Source: Sipunculus nudus
Lineage: Eukaryota > Annelida > Sipuncula > Golfingiida > Sipunculidae
Direction of reading: 5' to 3'
Length of the DNA: 64,000 nt
NCBI GenBank assembly: GCA_026874595.1
Contig: CM049321.1
Span: 16,938,479-17,002,478, forward strand
Shown here: positions 39,180 to 47,366 of the stretch, piece by piece
Position numbering within the stretch: the first letter of the stretch is position 1
Layout: each line of letters starts with the position of its first letter
Translations under genes and position numbers: made by a program
The notes under the pieces: generated by a model
Database searches by the model: none
What the model saw: only the letters and a program-made list of their open reading frames with translations
Told to the model about the DNA's origin: nothing

Positions 39180-39480
39180 GGCAAAAAAAGGTATGGTTCT
39201 TAGGCACTTTTTTCCAGAATTAGTGCGGGAGGGCGATATTTGATTTTTTTTACCTTTTTTGTATGTTTCGATAAAAATGTCATATAATCAGGGAAAAGCA
39301 TGAACTTAACAGAATAATTTTGCTAAAGAGGTAAAAGCACTACACAACAAAGAAAATTTTATCAAAATTGTATTATTTTACCTTAATGAAAGATGAAAAT
39401 AAAATAAAAATATTTGATGCGGGTGGTTAAAATTGACGCGGGCGGTGCCTGAGAACCGTACCTTTTGTTATATATTTGGC
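39180..39480 (-). mobile_element. GGCC-family element, copy 3 (inverted)
   Basis: This is the same family as 11846-12193 in the opposite orientation. The left end GGCAAAAAAAGGTATGGTTC pairs with GAACCGTACCTTTTG near the right end. Interior anchors CGATAAAAATGTCA and GGGAAAAGCATGA are shared with the complement of copy 1. An (ATT)n run starts directly after the right end (39481-39500). Confidence 0.85.
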
Positions 39481-40523
39481 ATTATTATTATTATTATTTC
39501 CATGATTATATACATCAATAAAGCGCAACATACATGCATCTTTAGTCAAGGCGATTACATATATTAAACATTTGAATAAATAAAAAAGATTAAAACATAT
39601 AAATTAATTATAACAATCCCCTAAAACACTAAAAGTATGCTTCCCTAAAAGGATAGTCGTTAAACGACTTCTTAAACAAGTCAGTCTTTATCTATATTCT
39701 TTCACCTTTGTGAATTAGTTCACCACCCTCGTGCAGCATACAGACTTTAAGCATATTCAAGAATGACATTTTGTTTGTGGCGCACCTGTCTAGTATTTAT
39801 ATATACACAATTATGTGAGAATTGCCGCAAACCACTTTAAGAAACTCTGAAAACAGATGGATATCGTGGGATCTATTTTGGGTACGATATTTTAAAGAAA
39901 TATCGATATCCTTAAACGCATATTCCTCAAACTGATATTCAATATCAACATTTCTTTGGAGGGTCAGGCTTATACTGACTACCTAAGGTTTCAGTAAACA
40001 AATATACCGAAATATATTTAAATACAACTGTGGTTGACGTCAAATACTTTATGATGAGATGGACACGCCACAATCACAATAGATAAAAATATTATATAAC
40101 ACCTAAAAGTATGACATTTTAGTTAGTAATAGAAAAAAAGGCAATTGTAAAACCTGTTTTGCTGCTGGAGCGCCAACGGTACGTAAACTGAAACCTAAAC
40201 CACACCCGGACGCTGTAGTGATGATTGTACAACGCCCAGATAACAATAATTTTTATTTTTACCTGTTTTTCTTTTCAGGAAAGGTATATTTACGAGTGGT
40301 TTAATGTGGTATTTAGATCGCTTCTTCGGGAGGGAAAAACATGTTTTCTTTGCGTAGTTAGTCCTGTTACTTGAATAAGAAAAGCTCAGCCAGCGCTGTC
40401 TCAAATTATCTGCCGCTCTGTAAAATTCTCTGACTTGAATGCCCTCTATGTTAATGTTTTCGTGGATACTATACGCCTTACCATGTAGCATGCACAATAT
40501 ATTGAAAAATATAGCAAAGATAT
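39481..40523. other. Non-coding stretch, nothing recognised
   Basis: It opens with a short ATT repeat. The 100-codon minus-strand frame (40195-40497) has no recognisable domain. Confidence 0.45.
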
Positions 40524-40562
<39 letters not shown>

Positions 40563-40579
40563 ATATATACATATATATA
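40524..40579. repeat. (TA)n microsatellite, nearly continuous
   Basis: Two TA runs, interrupted once near 40550, lead directly into the left arm of the hairpin at 40575. Confidence 0.93.
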
Positions 40580-40712
40580 AGGTCCTCAGGTCCAAAATTC
40601 CTTCCATCTTTTAAATCAAGTTATTATCACTCTCTATGTTGACATCCAATATAGAGAGTGATAATAACTTAATTTAAAAGGTGGATGAAATTTTGGACCA
40701 GCAGCCTTATAT
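40575..40712. repeat. Long hairpin (foldback), 63-bp arms, 13-base loop
   Basis: The left arm 40575-40637 and right arm 40651-40712 are complementary with about nine mismatches or gaps. The inner 17 pairs (from AAGTTATTATCACTCTCTAT on the left arm) are perfect. The loop is 40638-40650. A transcript across it would fold into a long near-perfect stem, similar in size to a miRNA or siRNA precursor. It may equally be a foldback element with no RNA role. Confidence 0.85.
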
Positions 40713-41024
40713 TTTTTTAATAGAATATTCATTCATCCATTCATTCATTCACTCATAATACAGTTAAATATGCAGGCTCAATAACCACGCCAACGTATGC
40801 AGGAAGAACAACTGGACTGCTAATTAATCAACCGATCCCCTGACCGAACAGCACCTGGGGACTTCATCAACTTTAAACAAGCCAACAGATCCATGAGAGC
40901 TTCACAATAGCCCTAATACAGTAACAATAAGCCAGCACTGAGTAACCCCAATTCATCGTCATAAGATACCAGTCAAGTGATACTAAAAACTCCTATATAC
41001 ATGCTACTATTCCAGTCGAGATAT

Positions 41025-41082
41025 GTACCTGACGTGTGAGAGCAATCTCAACATTGCTCCCACGAAACAGTACCGTAGTACC
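41025..41082 (+). ncRNA. Hammerhead ribozyme-like motif, type I, one core base off
   Basis: CTGACG (41029-41034) plus T at the A9 position stands for CUGANGA. Stem II has 10 of 11 pairs (41036-41046 with 41053-41063; loop 41047-41052). GAAAC follows (41064-41068). The very short stem III (A67-T76, C68-G75, one A.C mismatch, G70-C73) leads to A at 41077 as the expected cleavage base. Stem I closes with GTAC (41025-41028) against GTAC (41078-41081). The A9-to-U change should impair cleavage. Small stem III hammerheads of this shape are known from Penelope-like elements and animal retrozymes. Confidence 0.65.
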
Positions 41083-41190
41083 AACAGATGAAGTAAAACT
41101 AACTGAACATTTATTAATTATAAAACGCTCCCACGTGGTAGAACACTATCACCTGGATGTATTGAATTCATGTCAAGTGATCAATGCAAT

Positions 41191-41192
<2 letters not shown>
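41083..41192 (+). mobile_element. Downstream part of the hammerhead-bearing repeat
   Basis: This block is shared in complement with about 11008-11115. In both places it links a hammerhead sequence to an (AT)n tract. It encodes no protein and is probably the body of a pLTR or retrozyme unit. Confidence 0.55.

Positions 41193-41243
<51 letters not shown>
41193..41243. repeat. (AT)n microsatellite between two elements
   Basis: About 25 AT units fill the gap between the hammerhead repeat and the left end of the hAT-like element. Confidence 0.95.
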
Positions 41244-41246
<3 letters not shown>

Positions 41247-41717
41247 GGCTGGGTATCACCTGCAAAACTCGTATTGCATTATATTGCCATATGTCGTTCG
41301 TATTGCGATATTTTCATTTATTAAATTTATAGGGAAAAATACGTTATATATAAATACATATTTAATATATATATATATATATAAATTTATATATATATAT
41401 ATATATATATAAATAACTATATAAATTATGAATTTTATCATTAATAAGCAGCATATTAAATATAATGAGAACATGATGCAGATTTGTTTATCTCAAATCA
41501 GATATAAGACAATATACTTACTAATGTACTTAGTAAAGTACTTATTTGCTGTTTACATTACTCAATGAGACGATAAAAATCAAAGTTTTCTTTAGGTCTT
41601 AACCTTTGTAAATAACTTGTCTTTTACATATTATGGACTGTGACTTAGCACCGAGAGGTATAGATGGTGTATGCAATTACAGCCGTTTACTAAATTTGCA
41701 GGCGATACCCAGCCCTG
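41244..41717. mobile_element. hAT-like non-autonomous element
   Basis: The left end is TAGGGCTGGGTATCACCTGC, and the right end complemented is CAGGGCTGGGTATCGCCTGC (41698-41717). CAGGGCTGGG-type ends are typical of hAT-superfamily elements. The expected 8-bp target duplication cannot be seen, as the left flank is (AT)n. A second (AT)n run (41369-41411) sits inside. There is no transposase frame, so it is non-autonomous. Confidence 0.75.
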
Positions 41718-41842
41718 GCTCTCTCCCCCCAACTCCGTCTTGCCGCCAAACGCAATATGTGGGAAGGAATATGATATTAATATAGTTGAAAATTGTTCTT
41801 GGATTCAGGGCCAGTTACTCACTTAACGGAGCCATTACATAA

Positions 41843-41998
41843 TGTTTCGGGGTGACATAAAAGCGGACCGAACTTTCTCGCTTGTGAAGCTTGCTTTGCT
41901 AGCGAAGCTGTTGGTACGCCGGACTTGTGCGCCACGAACATGGGTTCGAAACCGGGATCGGCCCAGTGTTTTCGCCTGAGCAATTTGTCTTCGTAAAA
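41843..41998 (+). repeat. Left LTR of the TRIM, with tRNA-like Pol III boxes
   Basis: It starts TGTTTCGGGG and ends GTAAAA, both one base from the right LTR's termini. It contains an A-box-like TAGCGAAGCTG (41900-41910) followed by TTGGTACGCCGGACT, then a perfect B box GGTTCGAAACC (41943-41953), 33 bases after the A box ends. The 69- and 113-codon minus-strand frames over this region are complements of this LTR, not genes. Confidence 0.85.
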
Positions 41999-42000
41999 AA

Positions 42001-42013
42001 TGGGGGCTCGTCC
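42001..42013 (+). promoter_or_regulatory. Primer-binding site (tRNA-Pro type)
   Basis: TGGGGGCTCGTCC is the 13-nt complement of the 3' end of tRNA-Pro including CCA. This is the primer class used by many gammaretroviruses and some LTR retrotransposons. Its placement two bases past the left LTR is as expected. Confidence 0.85.
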
Positions 42014-42106
42014 AACGTGACGGTACAACTTTGTGGCCCAGGGAATAAGCTCACCAAAGTGTGACTCCTGGGATAATTAGTCTTGTTCTGATAGCAGAAC
42101 GCTCTT

Positions 42107-42117
42107 AAGAGGGGGTG
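42107..42117 (+). promoter_or_regulatory. Polypurine tract of the TRIM
   Basis: AAGAGGGGGTG directly abuts the right LTR. It would prime plus-strand synthesis. Confidence 0.75.
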
Positions 42118-42273
42118 TGTTACGGGGTGACATAAAAGCGGACCGAACTGTCTCGCTAGTGAAGTTTGCTTTTCTAGTGAAGCGGTTGGTACGCCGGACT
42201 TGTGCGCCACCAACATGGGTTCGAAACCGGGATCGGCCAAGTAATTTCCCCTGAATGATTTGTCTTCGTAACA
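42118..42273 (+). repeat. Right LTR of the TRIM, with tRNA-like Pol III boxes
   Basis: The termini TGTTAC and GTAACA are perfect inverted repeats. The A-box-like sequence is TAGTGAAGCGG (42175-42185), the perfect B box GGTTCGAAACC is at 42218-42228, and TTGGTACGCCGGACT lies between them as in a tRNA D-arm and anticodon stem. A CATAAAAG near the start could act as a weak TATA box. Confidence 0.85.
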
Positions 42274-43804
42274 AAATGTAAACCATGTTGAAGCTGAAGG
42301 TAAAAAAAAAATTTCAGCCCCCGCTTTTTTTCAGTCTCTATATTCTGCCTGTTTCGATAATATAATATACGATAGGTAAAATGGTTGGGATTATTTTCAA
42401 GTAAAAGCAAGATGATTTTACAATAAAAAATGTTAAATAAAAATCTCCCAAAAACGATTTGCTGAGGCACCTCGATACAGTGGTCGCATTTTCGAGGTGA
42501 TCGACTTAGAGCGGTTGGTCGTTCCACGAAAGATCTGTTCTTAAATTGACCGCATCTTTGTCAGTACTAAGGGCTTTGTTAGTAGCATCTTACAGACATA
42601 TTGTGCCGAAACCCAGTGAATTACCGAATGCTATTATTCATACCAAACCACAACAAAGAAAATAACATGTTGCATTTTTTTATTTATCTGTACAAAATGA
42701 GAGTTTATATCAAATGGAAAACCGTAGATATTAGTAACCGTGTACATGGGGAACGTAAAGTTAACTAGACTTCTGTAACTGTCATGGGACAGTCACGGAT
42801 CTCCAACTATCCGTCCCCCCCCCCCCCCACCCCGCAACCCTCCCCACCTCTATCACCGAATCTCCCACTGATCTTTTATCCATCTCTAACAGTGTAAGAA
42901 CAACTATAACTCTGTAAAACAAACAAAATTTGACCGTTTTTTTTCTTTTGTTTCATGGTTCAGCGAAAAATGCCGACGTCACGTGTTCGTTATTTGCATA
43001 TTATTCCAAAAACTATTAAAAATATCTCTACCAAACATGCCAATGCTCTCCTACGTTATAAAGGGCACGTGCTGTAAACGATTCACCTTTCTGGGTCCTA
43101 CGGGTTATCCGGAAACGAAGCGAAACTGAAAAGTGCTGAGTCACCTATGTGATATGGTTTCCCATGAGTGTATTCAATGCGGTTCCCCGAGAAATGTTGG
43201 GAACCATGTGTTATTGGTGATTTTTCATCCATATGACCGATCCCTCAGAGTTTAGAATTCTAGAGTATTGACCAACCATAAATGAGTGTTCTAATCCAAG
43301 CCAAGGACTTGTGCATCACGCTTGTAAAAGTAGTTAACGGCAATAGTCAATAGAAACGTAAAACCAACATCCCATACCGAGCCTGCCGGTCGATATACAC
43401 TCTTTGATCTGTTGCTCCGTGCTAATTAGCGATACCATGAATTGATTTCTGCTCAACACTCAGAGATACTTCACTGAGCAATGTTTACTCAGTACTTAAT
43501 GGTCGCATAATTGATGTTCAGATCACTCTTAGGGACCTCGACAAAAATACAAAACGAAGAAAACAGATGAAAGCGAGCCGCTCGTTCGGGCAGTATAGTG
43601 TTATACTCGAAATATCTTTAGTTTTGCTGACTACGGCTGGGTATCCGTCGGCCAGTACTCGTACAATATGTAGGGGCCTATACTGCGCTACACATAAAGC
43701 GGTACTCGACACGTATTGACGAAACACTTCATTTTGCTTTGTGTATCATTTATGATTAAAACCTCTGTGGATAAAGATTTTTGAAAAAAATATAAAAAGA
43801 TCGA
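42274..43804. other. Non-coding stretch with a C14 run
   Basis: A C14 run lies at 42815-42828. No credible gene. The minus-strand frames at 42077-42527 begin inside TRIM sequence and are spurious. Confidence 0.45.
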
Positions 43805-43836
43805 TATAAATAGATGCCGGTCGGCCGCCATCTTGG
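43805..43836 (+). promoter_or_regulatory. TATA box followed by a YY1-type site
   Basis: TATAAATA (43805-43812) is followed 11 bases later by GCCGCCATCTTGG (43824-43836), a strong YY1-type motif. The spacing would put an initiator near the YY1 site. No downstream coding sequence is recognised within the next few hundred bases. Confidence 0.35.
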
Positions 43837-44196
43837 GTTAGCGCCCTGCCGGCCTAAAAGGAAGACTGCAGCCAGCAGTTGTTACTGACATACGTGTTCC
43901 CCCTTTCCAGGGTTCCTCGTTGTTTGTACTTCCTGTACACGCAGGTGCGGTAGGCAAAACCTATTTGACGCATGGATAGTCGTCACTTAGAAATGACTGC
44001 CTTGTCACGTAACAAATGGATTCTGCACAAGTACATAGTACTTAGTTAAGCCATACTTTTCCTATAAGATAATGCTGACTTCATGTGTGGTCGATCTGTC
44101 TGCCGCCTTTCATAGTGTCCATTCAATATTCATAGGGCCGAACCCTATTTCAGCTATTGCATATTATGCAATAACACCTGAATATGATGCAGAATG

Positions 44197-44201
<5 letters not shown>

Positions 44202-44249
<48 letters not shown>
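44202..44249. repeat. (AT)n microsatellite at the edge of the PLE fragment
   Basis: About 24 AT units immediately left of the left inverted hammerhead repeat. Confidence 0.95.
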
Positions 44250-44257
<8 letters not shown>

Positions 44258-44276
44258 TTACGAAAATGTTCAGTTA

Positions 44277-44319
44277 CACATTATCACGTGTTTTCATGCA
44301 TTCGGAATCTTCAGATGTG
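44277..44319 (-). ncRNA. Hammerhead ribozyme-like motif with intact CUGAAGA core
   Basis: On the minus strand, stem I CACAT (complement of 44315-44319) pairs with ATGTG (complement of 44277-44281). The core CTGAAGA (complement of 44308-44314) is a perfect CUGANGA, and GAAAAC (complement of 44290-44295) supplies GAA plus stem III. The expected cleavage base is the A complementary to 44282. Stem II is weakened by a C.C mismatch and stem III by an A.A mismatch, so activity is uncertain. Confidence 0.65.
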
Positions 44320-44400
44320 ATTTGTCAACGGTTGGTGCGGTTATGTAATCATGTGTAGATGCACTCAGCCATGATCAGGTGGGAATGTTCGGAGATCAGG

Positions 44401-44800
44401 AATATGCCTGCATTTCGATATGATTTCTGATCTTTTGTTCAGCCTTTGTGACTTCGGGAATGTTATTATTGGTACCTTTTCTTTGAGGCAAAGATTACAA
44501 GTGCCATTGTGGAGCTTTATCGGGGGTGCGCTTTAAAAAACCCGCCAGCTGATTAAATATGGGGTGTTCTAATCCTTCTGTAGCCAAATGTACTTTGAGA
44601 GTTCGGAATCTTTTTCATATTTTTGGTGGTTAAATTATTTTTTTTGTGGTTTCTGTACCGTGATTTGAAATCGGTACCGACAAGTCCTATATATGTCTTC
44701 TCGGTGGTTGGCGTTTTGACCGTGGCGGCATAGACAATGCCGGCTTGAAGGCATGCTCCTTTAAGGGGGGCATTCTGATTTGAAATTTGAAGATTGCGAA
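44401..44800 (-). pseudogene. PLE GIY-YIG endonuclease and C-terminus remnant
   Basis: The minus-strand frame 44813-44553 contains PLKGACLQAGIVYAATV (residues 16-32), TYIGLVGT (40-47) and FKSRYRNH (49-56). GIVY and YIG sit 12 residues apart, as in GIY-YIG nucleases, with the conserved Arg after them. The catalytic Glu block (ELSKYIWLQK, complement of about 44575-44605) is in another frame, so a frameshift splits the domain. A CNLCLKEK zinc-knuckle-like motif (complement of about 44478-44501) and NKRSEIISKCRH follow, after in-frame stops. The first about 14 residues of the frame are antisense to the right hammerhead repeat. The first Cys of the expected CPLKGACL block is lost to a one-base slip in a C run. 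Confidence 0.85.
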
Positions 44801-44824
44801 TGCATGAAAACACGTGTTAATGTG
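44782..44824 (+). ncRNA. Hammerhead ribozyme-like motif, inverted partner copy
   Basis: This is the plus-strand copy of the same motif. TTGAAGA (44787-44793) has C3 changed to T, and stem I is broken on its 5' side. Stem II TGC/GCA with a GAAT loop (44795-44804) is intact. GAA is at 44806-44808. Stem III AAC/GTT with an ACGT loop (44809-44818) is perfect, and the cleavage base is A at 44819. Its defects are complementary to those of the left copy. Confidence 0.6.
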
Positions 44825-44919
44825 TAACTGAACATTTTCGTAAATTATACCTATGTACCAGCTCTTAGCATCCCGCTAATAGAGCACTATTTGATTCGTT
44901 CTGCAAACATATAAACCAT

Positions 44920-44985
44920 TGGTATATATATATAAATATATATATATATAATATAATTTATAATATAAAATATATAATATCGGTA
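44920..44985. repeat. Imperfect (AT)n tract
   Basis: Several short AT and TAA/TTA runs ending just before the 102-bp tandem duplication. Confidence 0.85.
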
Positions 44986-45006
44986 GTTGGCAAGGTCTAT
45001 CGCCAA

Positions 45007-45210
45007 CAAGTAATAATTCATCTGTAACAGAATATTTTACTTCTGTATACTAGAACCTTTAAATATGCTATATAATTCATACTACGTCAACGCGGGTATA
45101 TATTTTTACAAGTAATAATTCATCTGTAACAGGCCATTTTACTTCTGCATACAAGAACCTTTAAATTTGCTATAAAATACATGTTACGTCAACGCGGATA
45201 TATATTTTAC
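45007..45210. repeat. 102-bp tandem duplication
   Basis: Two adjacent units (45007-45108 and 45109-45210) start CAAGTAATAATTCATCTGTA and end near ACGTCAACGCGG(G/A)TATATATTTT. They differ by roughly a dozen changes. No reading frame is conserved. Confidence 0.92.
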
Positions 45211-46370
45211 ATACCTTTTTTAGGTGTCACACTCAGAGCTGACGTTGGTTCTGCACGGACCTCTATAGCAACGTTAACTTAATCACTAAGTGCTGCAAAA
45301 GCTATACAAAAACACATGTATCAATGTTACATATCTGCGTCATCACATGTATATCTTTCTGTTTCTTTTATGTATTGTTTTGGTTTATATACTCATTTAT
45401 TTACAAATAATAAGGCGTAATCCTGAGGGGTTTCAGGAGAGATTCGACCTTTACAACCATTATAACACGGACGGTATTATTTTACCTTTATCAAATGAAC
45501 ACTTCACACTGTGCACAAGCCCAGTATCACACGTGTACGGCTCTGCTGATTAGGAATTGTGGGTAAGGAAATGTTTTCATCACAACGCATTGGGCTTTCG
45601 AAATACATTAATAGCGTACGCATTAATGTGTCAGTTCAAGGGCTTTGGTATAAACCATTGAATCATGTTGAAGTACAGTTGTTTTCAGGCAACTAACCCG
45701 CACATCAATGATTTTGTTAATGAAGAATGAAAAATATGGTATAGGCATACGTATGTTTAGTGTTAACAGAAGCCCTAGTCTTAAATAGTGACAAATAGTT
45801 CCGACCTTCCCACAATCCTTAACCGGAAACGGTTTGTTTTGAGTGTAGGCGACCTATGGCTGAAAGACAGAGACGCTTTTGCTGATCATTTGGTCTATTA
45901 TAATCAATTATGATTATGAAATCGAAAGTGATATTTTAATCTGACCCAAAGATTTGCCCACAAATACTGCTTTTAAAGGTTTTCAGGGAACATTGTTTTG
46001 ATTTCCATATTTTAATCTGACCTGATAAGAAAAGCCTCCGTGAGTTTTTTTAAACACATATTTACAAATGTAATAAACAATCTGTGAAAATAAACCATTC
46101 GGCTTGTTGACTCAAATTAGAAATTTCAGCATTTTCTCTCTTTTCTTTTAAACACTCAGTTTAATTTGCCTTACTACAGGTGCTACTTTTTACCTCGTCA
46201 AACAAAATACGTGAATAATTTAAGATATTTAAATTGATCAAAATTAGCTGTTACTTAAAAAATCTCGTTCGTTTTATTCTTTATTTATTTGTATGTAGAT
46301 AAGTGGAAGAAAAGCGTGGAAATACTAATCGGGAGAGCCATGGTTCAAATGATGCCTGCACAACAAAAGA
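45211..46370. other. Non-coding stretch with one membrane-segment-like frame
   Basis: The frame at 45290-45553 (plus, 87 codons) has a hydrophobic run of about 20 residues (from about residue 20) followed by a polar tail. It could be chance in T-rich DNA. I see no other support for a gene. Confidence 0.35.
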
Positions 46371-46833
46371 AAAAGGTCTTGAAGCCAGCTAAAATCCTAC
46401 ATTTTGTTTAGAAGTTATGTGTTTTCGAGCTTTCTCTCTCTTTATATTTATGAACTTAATGTAATGTATGCCAAGAAAAGTTCTGATAGTGCCTCTGTGA
46501 CAGATGTATGCGCTTGTTAGTGTAGATATACACAGCAATGTTGACAAATGGAAATAAAACATGGCCCCAAAGGTGGTCGTTTAACTTTGTGCAGAAGGGG
46601 AAATGTCACTGGTTGCAAAAAACCATTAGCAAACGCTGGCTCGTCTGACTTACCGCCAGATGTCTTTGTTAAATGTGTTTTGATTATTATGGCGCCCCAA
46701 CATGTTATAAACACGTGGCTAGAAAATAAAATACTTAGCGTGCTGTGAGATCGGCGTTTTCTGTTTTTTCTTTGAACTACGATTTAAGGGATAAACTTTA
46801 GTTAATATAGGTCAGTCATCTGAATAAGCTCCT
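46371..46833 (+). mobile_element. TTAA-family element, copy B
   Basis: This aligns with 23516-24058. Anchors are GGTTGCAAAAAACCATTAGC, GCTGGCTCGTCTGACTTACC and GTCAGTCATCTGAATAAGC. The right end is AGCTCCT followed by TTAA (46834-46837). The left end is eroded: AAAGGTC is recognisable near 46373, but TTAA is lost. Two 65-codon frames over it are spurious. Confidence 0.75.
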
Positions 46834-46837
46834 TTAA

Positions 46838-47229
46838 TGAAAGGTCATGATTTCAGTGGTTTTCCAGGGCTTGTGCATAAAACATCAGAACGTAATAATC
46901 ACATGATCACTATCATTATCTTCAAAAAGACAAACAGACATACAGGTCACTGACCTGTCCATAATAAAAAACGATATCAATGGAGTGGTTTCGTCACAAA
47001 AGCTGTGATATGTGTTCCTACACAGATTCCATTCTAAATCAAGCTAACACCGCGTTGCTTAATCCACCAGAACTGATATAATTGCCATGTTTTTTTTTTC
47101 AATAAAAGCGTGCCTGCACGATAGAATGTACCGCAGAACACGCTTGTATCGTGACAATTCTCACGACGATTCGAAAACCGACACGTTATATATATATCTA
47201 TATATCACGATGAAAAAAAAACACTGTAA
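46838..47229. other. Non-coding spacer with a short (TA)n
   Basis: It contains a T9 run near 47090 and TA repeats at about 47189-47206. No gene was seen. Confidence 0.5.
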
Positions 47230-47277
47230 ATTCACTACAGACTGTTTCACGGGATGAGACCCGATTCTCAGGTGAAT
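47230..47277 (-). ncRNA. Hammerhead ribozyme-like motif, type I
   Basis: On the minus strand, stem I ATTCAC (complement of 47272-47277) pairs perfectly with GTGAAT (complement of 47230-47235). CTGAGAA (complement of 47265-47271) stands for CUGANGA with G8 changed to A. Stem II is CGGG/CCCG with a 6-base loop and a T.T closing mismatch. GAA then leads to stem III ACA/TGT with a GTC loop, and the cleavage base is the A complementary to 47236. The core defect should reduce activity. Confidence 0.65.
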
Positions 47278-47281
47278 ATTG

Positions 47282-47285
<4 letters not shown>

Positions 47286-47327
<42 letters not shown>

Positions 47328-47366
47328 TATGAATATCAACCTGTCTTTCAGGAAAAATAGAGACGT

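Larger units (their letters stand above)
41843..42273 (+). mobile_element. Miniature LTR retrotransposon (TRIM) with tRNA-Pro primer site
   Basis: Two direct repeats of exactly 156 bp (41843-41998 and 42118-42273) enclose only 119 bp. The right repeat starts TGTTAC and ends GTAACA, a proper inverted LTR terminus. Two bases after the left LTR comes TGGGGGCTCGTCC (42001-42013), the primer-binding site matching the tRNA-Pro 3' end. AAGAGGGGGTG (42107-42117) just before the right LTR is a polypurine tract. There is no gag or pol. I count about 16 mismatches between the LTRs (roughly 90% identity), so the insertion is not recent. No clear target duplication remains. Movement would need proteins from an autonomous LTR element. 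Confidence 0.88.
44250..44850 (-). mobile_element. Penelope-like element fragment framed by inverted hammerhead repeats
   Basis: A 5'-truncated, decayed PLE lies on the minus strand. About 68 bases at each end (44252-44319 and 44782-44849) are inverted repeats of one another, each carrying a hammerhead-like motif. The interior encodes pieces of a GIY-YIG endonuclease and the PLE C-terminus. PLEs are retroelements with pseudo-LTRs, and animal PLEs are known to carry small hammerheads there. A 5'-truncated copy bounded by an inverted pseudo-LTR piece fits that biology. Stops and frameshifts rule out activity. Confidence 0.8.

Noticed and set aside
41899-42527. Overlapping minus-strand frames with a DPGFEPM string
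   Set aside because: They are complements of the TRIM LTRs. The GFEP string is the complement of the Pol III B box, a common false protein signature.
45290-45553. Possible single-pass membrane protein exon
   Set aside because: One hydrophobic stretch in T-rich DNA is weak evidence, and no domain or splice signals support it.
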